Assembly: GCF_000321225.1 (NCBI RefSeq)
Contig: NW_004450460.1
Coordinates: 2,181,387 to 2,245,386 of the forward strand
Direction of reading: 5' to 3'
DNA length: 64,000 bases
From: Odobenus rosmarus divergens
Taxonomy: Eukaryota > Chordata > Mammalia > Carnivora > Odobenidae
The stretch's first letter is position 1, and every line of letters begins with the position of its first letter. The notes beneath the pieces were generated by a model. The model saw only the letters and a program-made list of their open reading frames with translations. It did no database searches and had not been told where the DNA came from. Position numbers and translations under genes: made by a program. Shown one piece after another: positions 59,901 to 64,000 of the stretch.

Positions 59901-60203
59901 AGGAGAAGGTGGGCTACAGTGGGCGGGGGGAGAGCGCGGACTCATCACGGGAACGTGCGATTGTCCAGTCACGTGCACCAGCAGGAGAGACCAGACAGCA
60001 GGGCTTCAGGCTTCTCCAGTGGGGCTCAGCGGCCCCCTCCAGCCCCCTGCCCCACCCCCTGCCAGGAGGAGGGGAGATTGCCCGGTGCCCTGGGATTTCA
60101 GCTGCACTGGGGAAGAGGGTGTGCAGGCAAGAAAGAAGGCAGGCGGGAGGGATGGTCTTGACTGAGCTTAGGGAGAGTACAGGGTGTGGGGTTGGGGATG
60201 AGG

Positions 60204-60602
60204 CGTATTTGTTTCCTGGGGTTGCCGTGACAAAGCACCAAACACCGGTGGCTTAGAGCCACAGAAGTTTGCCTCTCAAAGACTGGAGGCCACAAGTCTG
60301 ATTCCCGGGGTCTCAGGCCTCCCTCTGAAGCCCGCAGAGGACGGTCCTTCCTGCCTCTTCCAGCTTCTGCTTGTCGCAGGCAACTCCAAACATATTCCAG
60401 TGTCTGCCCGAACTGTCCCCTGACACAGCTGTCCTGCTGCGTGGGTCCGTGTCCGAAATTCCCCTCTGTATAAAGACCCCAAACCCACCCTAACGAGCTT
60501 CCTTGAACTTGGCTCCCTCTGTAAAGACTATCTCCAAATAAGGTCACATTCCAAATACTGAGCATTAGGATTTTGTGGGGGGACCCAATTCAACCCATTA
60601 CA
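60204..60602 (-). mobile_element. MaLR-type (MLT1/MST) solo LTR, minus orientation
   Basis: About 399 bp reading, in reverse orientation, through the same LTR family as 24161-24536: 'gtatttgtttcctggggttg', 'ccaaataaggtcacattcca' and the end 'caattcaacccattaca'. Lies in SLC22A18 intron 1. No internal viral genes are attached. Confidence 0.87.
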
Positions 60603-61154
60603 GGGGGAATCCCTGGAGGCAGGGGCCGGGAACCCAGAGACCGGGGGGGGGGGTTGAAGTCAGAGGGTTAGAGCAGGCCAATCTGGGGTCCCCAGGACCC
60701 CTCCCATTCTCTGGAGAGACACTGGTCATGGTCTTTACCTCCCCCAGAGTGGCACCAGCAGAGGCTGGGAGCCCCCAAGAGCAGGCCTAGGTCCTGCTGG
60801 GAAATGGGCCACCTTCTGGAGGTCATCAGGGCATTTGGGGACCATCTTTTGCTGGCCTAGAAGCTGCTACAGTCCACCAGGCAGCTTCGAATGGGTGAGG
60901 TGTGCCCTGCAGAGGGGAGGGAGGGCCAGCAGCCGCCTTCCCTGACCACTGGGCCCAGTGAAGCTGGTCCCAGAGGCCCCAGTGGGCTCCTTGCTATAAG
61001 TAGCTGAGTTCCAGGCCTGAGGGGCCCTCCCAGGCACACCACAGCGTGGTCAGAGGGTTTCCCGTCCCCCCACTTCAGGGCTACCTCTCCCACTCCCGAC
61101 CCACTGCACACCCCGGACTCCCTGACCCTTCCCGTGGGCCCCTCCTGTTTGCAG

Positions 61155-61252
61155 TACCTGACCCGGCGGCTGGGCCTGGATTCTGTGGCCTTCGGCTACC
61201 TGCAGACGGCCTTCGGCGTGCTTCAGCTGCTGGGCGGGCCGGTGTTTGGCAG
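61155..61252 (+). CDS. SLC22A18: SLC22A18 coding exon 2 (TM1-TM2)
   Basis: Acceptor 'ctcctgtttgcag' ends at 61154. The 98-nt exon reads YLTRRLGLDS, VAFGYLQTAFGV and LQLLGGPVFG and ends GGC-AG with donor 'cag|gtacca' (phase 2), joining to G of the next exon to complete Arg. It carries TM2 and the start of the loop 2-3 signature motif (GRFADQRGAR across the junction) typical of the superfamily. Near-identical to human except small changes such as T to A in YLQT-T/A-F. Preceded by a 2.7-kb intron. Confidence 0.94.
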
Positions 61253-61486
61253 GTACCAGGGTGCAGGGACGTCTGGGGGGCGGGCACTGGGCTTAGGCAG
61301 GGGCGCTGGGCTCAGGGACAGGGCAGCAGACATCCTCCCGCAAACCCTGAGGAGGCCAGATCAAGGTGGCAGGATCTTTAGGGTAACTGCGCAGGAAAGG
61401 GGCTCCAGAGACAGGAAAGTCAGACAGCAGGGGCTCTGGGGGGTTTCCTGGGGCTGCTTGGGGGTGCGTGGAGAAAGGGCTGGAGA

Positions 61487-61870
61487 CTGGGAGACACTTT
61501 TTTTTTTTTAAGATTTTATTTATTGGGCGCCTGGGTGGCTCAGTTGGTTAAGCGACTGCCTTTGGCTCAGGTCATGATCCTGGAGTCCCGGGATCGAGTC
61601 CTGCATCGGGCTCCCTGCTCAGCGTGGAGTCTGCTTCTCCCTCTGACCCTCTTCCCTCTCGTGCTATCTCTCATTCTCTCTCTCTCAAATAAATAAATAA
61701 AAAATCTTTAAAAAAAAAGATTTTATTTATTTATTTGTTTAAAGAGAGAGCACAGGTAAGCAGAAGGAGGGGCAGAGGGAGAAGCAGGCTCCCCGCTGAG
61801 CAGGGATCCTGAGATCATGGCCTGAGCCGCTTAAGGGACTGAGCACCCCAGGTGCCCCTGGGAGACACTT
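61487..61870. mobile_element. Nested carnivore SINEs (SINEC within SINEC)
   Basis: An outer SINEC in minus orientation (61500-61857, poly-T first) is flanked by a perfect 13-bp target-site duplication, CTGGGAGACACTT (61487-61499 and 61858-61870). It has an internal deletion removing the B-box region. A second SINEC is inserted into its A-tail side, in plus orientation (61525-61716). Confidence 0.93.
61525..61716 (+). mobile_element. Inner SINEC (tRNA-Lys-type SINE)
   Basis: Starts 'gggcgcctgggtggctcagt' with following 'tggttaagcgactgcc' and an intact B-box-like 'gggatcgagtcc', then a CT-rich section and an 'aaataaataaataaaaaatc' tail. Flanked by a perfect 15-bp duplication AAGATTTTATTTATT (61510-61524 and 61717-61731). 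Close to consensus, so relatively young. The family is restricted to Carnivora; this sequence type is commoner in arctoid carnivores. Confidence 0.93.
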
Positions 61871-62172
61871 ACTGTACTACTCATAGACCCATGCTCCATT
61901 GGGACCCCACAAGGTATTCTCGAAGGGAGTGGGGATGCCCGGCTTGGTCAGATCCCCCCAGGTCCCTGCAAGTTGCCCCAGTGGAAGCACGGGGAAGCTG
62001 GGCCCCCCAGAGGGGCCCTCGCCCGGACCATCCCGCACCCAGGCCTACCTCGTCGGCCATGAGGGGATCCCTGTGGCCTAGCAACCTGGCAGCCCCACAG
62101 GGTGGGCGTCAGTGGCAGAGGAGAGAGGACCCTGCCTGGTATCCGCCAGGCTCACACTTTGGGGCCCCCCAG

Positions 62173-62333
62173 GTTCGCCGACCAGCGCGGGGCGCGGGCC
62201 GCATTCACGCTCAGCTTCCTGGCGTCCTCCGCCTTCTACCTGATCCTGGCGGCCGCTTGCAGCCCGGCCCTGCCCGGCGTGGCCTTGCTCTATGTCTCGC
62301 CCTTGCCTGCGGCACTCATGCACGGGCTGCCAG
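62173..62333 (+). CDS. SLC22A18: SLC22A18 coding exon 3 (loop 2-3 motif, TM3-TM4)
   Basis: Acceptor 'ggggccccccag' ends at 62172. The 161-nt exon completes the MFS motif (FADQRGARAAF), then TM3 (LSFLASSAFYLILAAA) and TM4 (VALLYVSPLPAALMHG). It ends CCA-G at 62333 with donor GTAGGG, phase 1. In human and mouse the sequence after the serine is S-R-L/I-P; here the Arg codon is CCC (62300-62302), giving S-P-L-P. The donor 10-mer is repeated five times (62331-62380), so the exact exon end rests on frame: only the first copy joins to exon 4 in frame with the conserved LPAAQMVITD. Confidence 0.93.
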
Positions 62334-62380
62334 GTAGGGCCAGGTAGGGCCAGGTAGGGCCAGGTAGGGCCAGGTAGGGC
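62331..62380 (+). repeat. SLC22A18: Five tandem copies of a splice donor 10-mer
   Basis: CAGGTAGGGC repeated exactly five times, starting in the last three bases of SLC22A18 exon 3. Each copy has a consensus-like 5' splice site CAG|GTAGGG. Confidence 0.98.
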
Positions 62381-62656
62381 CCCTGCGGGAGGACAAGGTT
62401 GGGGGGGCACGTTGGGGGAGCCTGGGCCCAGGGCGCGACCTGAGGGAGGTGGGGGTGGCCAGAGCCAGAGGGTGGGACGGAGGTCACCCTGTGGGTGCCA
62501 GTTTGGGCCCGAGAGCAGGACTGGGGTGGGGGGGATGTGACACGGGAACGTGGCCTGGGGAGCAAGTCGGGGAGGGGTGGGTGGGGGCGTGGCCTGGGCC
62601 GCAAGGTGCTCCGCGAGGGGGCCGTCGTCCCACTCAGCCCCCCGCTCCGCCCCCAG

Positions 62657-62789
62657 CCGCTCAGATGGTCATCACCGACCTGTCTGCGCCCGAGGAGCGG
62701 CAGGCGGCCCTGGGCCGGCTGGGCCTGTGCTTCGGGGTTGGCATGATCTTCGGCTCGCTGCTCGGCGGGACCCTGAGCGCCGCGTGCGG
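62657..62789 (+). CDS. SLC22A18: SLC22A18 coding exon 4 (TM5), last exon in window
   Basis: Acceptor 'ctccgcccccag' ends at 62656. The exon reads (A)AQMVITDLSAPEERQAALG, then RLGLCFGVGMIFGSLLGGTL and SAACG, almost identical to human through the TM4-TM5 loop and TM5. It ends TGC-GG with donor 'cggg|tgagtg' placed as GG|GTGAGT after 62789, phase 2. The next exon should begin with an IQCPAI-like peptide; it is not present up to 64000, so the gene is cut by the window edge with more than half of the protein missing. Confidence 0.94.
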
Positions 62790-64000
62790 GTGAGTGGCAG
62801 AGGCGGGAACCCGGCCCGGGGCGGGGGGCGGTGGCGGGGGCCGGGAGGCAGGGTTGGGGGTGCTGGTCAGGAAGCCTGAAGCCGGGCCTCAGTTTCTCCA
62901 TCTGCACGTTGAGCAGCTTGGGCCAGGTGAAGGAAGATCCGTCGGACCCCACGCGGTGGGCAGGGCTAGTGGGTGGGCGGGGCTGGCCGTGGGCGGGGCC
63001 GGGGCAGGCTCACGACTGCAAGCCCCCCACCCCACCCCGCAGCAGCCACCCGGCACCTTCTCCACGCACTGCAGCCCCGCAGGGTGCGCTCCAGGACAAG
63101 CGCGGGAGCAGGGCCGCCCCCGGCCCCTTGGCCCCAGGAGGTCCCAGCTAGGGGCACGCGGGGCCGTCAGGGGGTCCCATGGAAATCAGGCTGGACCTAG
63201 AGAAACCCGAGGGCAGGCCCTGGAGGCGGGGTGCGGCATGACCCATGAGCACCATGTGGCCCTGGGCTGGGGACGCTGGGGGCAGCCGGACCCGGCTTCT
63301 GGAGGTTTAAAAACTTCACAGAGCCGTCTGTACCAGCTGCCCCAGCATGCGGCCTGGGAAAAGAACATTAACCTTGGACCCAGAGACACCTAACCCTGGA
63401 GAGGCCCCGTCAGGCTAGGGAGGGGCACCTTGTTTCCGCTGCTGGGCGACCAGCGCCCCACCCTGTTCCTCCTCCCCTCTCCCAGGGCCCCAACACCCAC
63501 TCAAAATCAGCTTCTTTCATAGGAGCGGACCTTGCCCCTTGCCTTCATTCAGACCCAAGTTTTTGCTTTCGGTCTGGAAGGTGGGTGCCCAGCTGTGGGT
63601 GGAGGCCGTGTGCCAGCCGGTGACCCAACCACCCTGTGCAGGCCTGGGGAACTGCCCTGGGACTCCACTCAGGGGAGCAGCCTTCCTGGCGTCTGACTCA
63701 CGTGCGCGCACACACTCATACATGCACGCACACGCAGGCACCTCGGTTGATCCAGCCAGGCCTTCCGAGCTTGAATGACCCTGTGCGACAGACCCCAGCA
63801 GCAGTAGAAGTGACCGGGTGATGGCTGATCCCCAGGGACTGGGGAACGGGAGGGAAAGGTGGCCTTGTTATACCAAGCTCCCAGTGTGGAGGGAGGTCGT
63901 TTGTCCCCACCCCCCCCCCCCCCCCCGCAGTATTTTCATCAGAGAATGGCTTGTGGATGTCTGTGTCTACAGAACTCCTCCAGCAGGAGGCTGGAGTGGG
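62790..64000 (+). other. SLC22A18: SLC22A18 intron 4 (5' part)
   Basis: Runs to the window edge with no further exon recognised. Contains a short CA/CG-rich stretch (63700-63740) and a C17 run (63910-63926). The 'cgcagtattttcatcag' after the C-run looks like an acceptor, but the following sequence does not encode the expected IQCPAI peptide. Confidence 0.75.
63910..63926 (+). repeat. Homopolymer run of 17 C
   Basis: Seventeen consecutive C. Confidence 0.95.

Noticed and set aside
61525..61610. tRNA gene
   Set aside because: The A/B-box-like words belong to the tRNA-derived head of a SINEC retroposon with A-tail and target-site duplications; no cloverleaf gene.
63880..63990. Next SLC22A18 exon after the acceptor-like 'ccccgcag' at 63930
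   Set aside because: The downstream sequence does not encode the expected IQCPAI-type peptide in phase 2, and the C17 run merely mimics a pyrimidine tract.

Overview
This is a window of mammalian nuclear DNA: spliced exons with GT/AG junctions, CpG islands, and mammalian interspersed repeats (L1, L2, MIR, MaLR LTRs). A tRNA-Lys-type SINE of the CAN-SINE (SINEC) family at 61.5-61.9 kb places it in Carnivora. The SINE's sequence type looks more like that of bears, seals and mustelids than the young dog SINEC_Cf, but the species cannot be fixed from sequence alone. Three recognised genes are in the order and orientation of the CDKN1C side of the human 11p15.5 imprinted domain: KCNQ1 (+), CDKN1C (-), SLC22A18 (+).

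Layout. 1-7631 is the end of the last KCNQ1 intron. 7632-7856 is the final KCNQ1 coding exon, with a 3'UTR and poly(A) signal to about 8.9 kb. 8.9-40.2 kb is intergenic. It holds two CpG islands (20.7-21.4 and 26.45-27.2 kb), several AT-rich blocks that look like conserved regulatory DNA, a MaLR LTR, a 137-bp pyrimidine tract, a 1.9-kb TG/TA-rich minisatellite (31.2-33.1 kb), and an old L1 3' end. 40.2-42.65 kb is CDKN1C on the minus strand, complete from TATA box to poly(A) signal, inside a CpG island reaching 43.5 kb. 43.5-58.2 kb is intergenic with MIR/L2 fragments, a short interstitial telomeric repeat and a second CA-rich minisatellite. From 58.24 kb the first four coding exons of SLC22A18 appear; the gene runs off the right edge.

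How the genes relate. KCNQ1 encodes a voltage-gated potassium channel, CDKN1C (p57KIP2) a cyclin-dependent kinase inhibitor that restrains growth, and SLC22A18 a major-facilitator transporter. In human and mouse they share one imprinting domain controlled by the KCNQ1OT1/KvDMR1 element inside KCNQ1. That element should lie to the left of this window and is not seen here.

The most notable observations are these. A 94-bp identical direct repeat sits in the CDKN1C promoter, flanked by C-runs and separated by CRE/AP-1-like sequence. The CDKN1C protein has almost lost the PAPA repeat and carries alanine tracts instead, and it lacks the upstream human start codon. The SLC22A18 exon 3 splice donor is repeated five times in tandem. 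SLC22A18 has non-conservative changes in membrane segments. One SINE is nested inside another with both target-site duplications intact, in a window otherwise free of SINEC copies. No wholly new gene system is supported: every very long ORF outside these genes is repeat-driven or antisense to GC-rich sequence.
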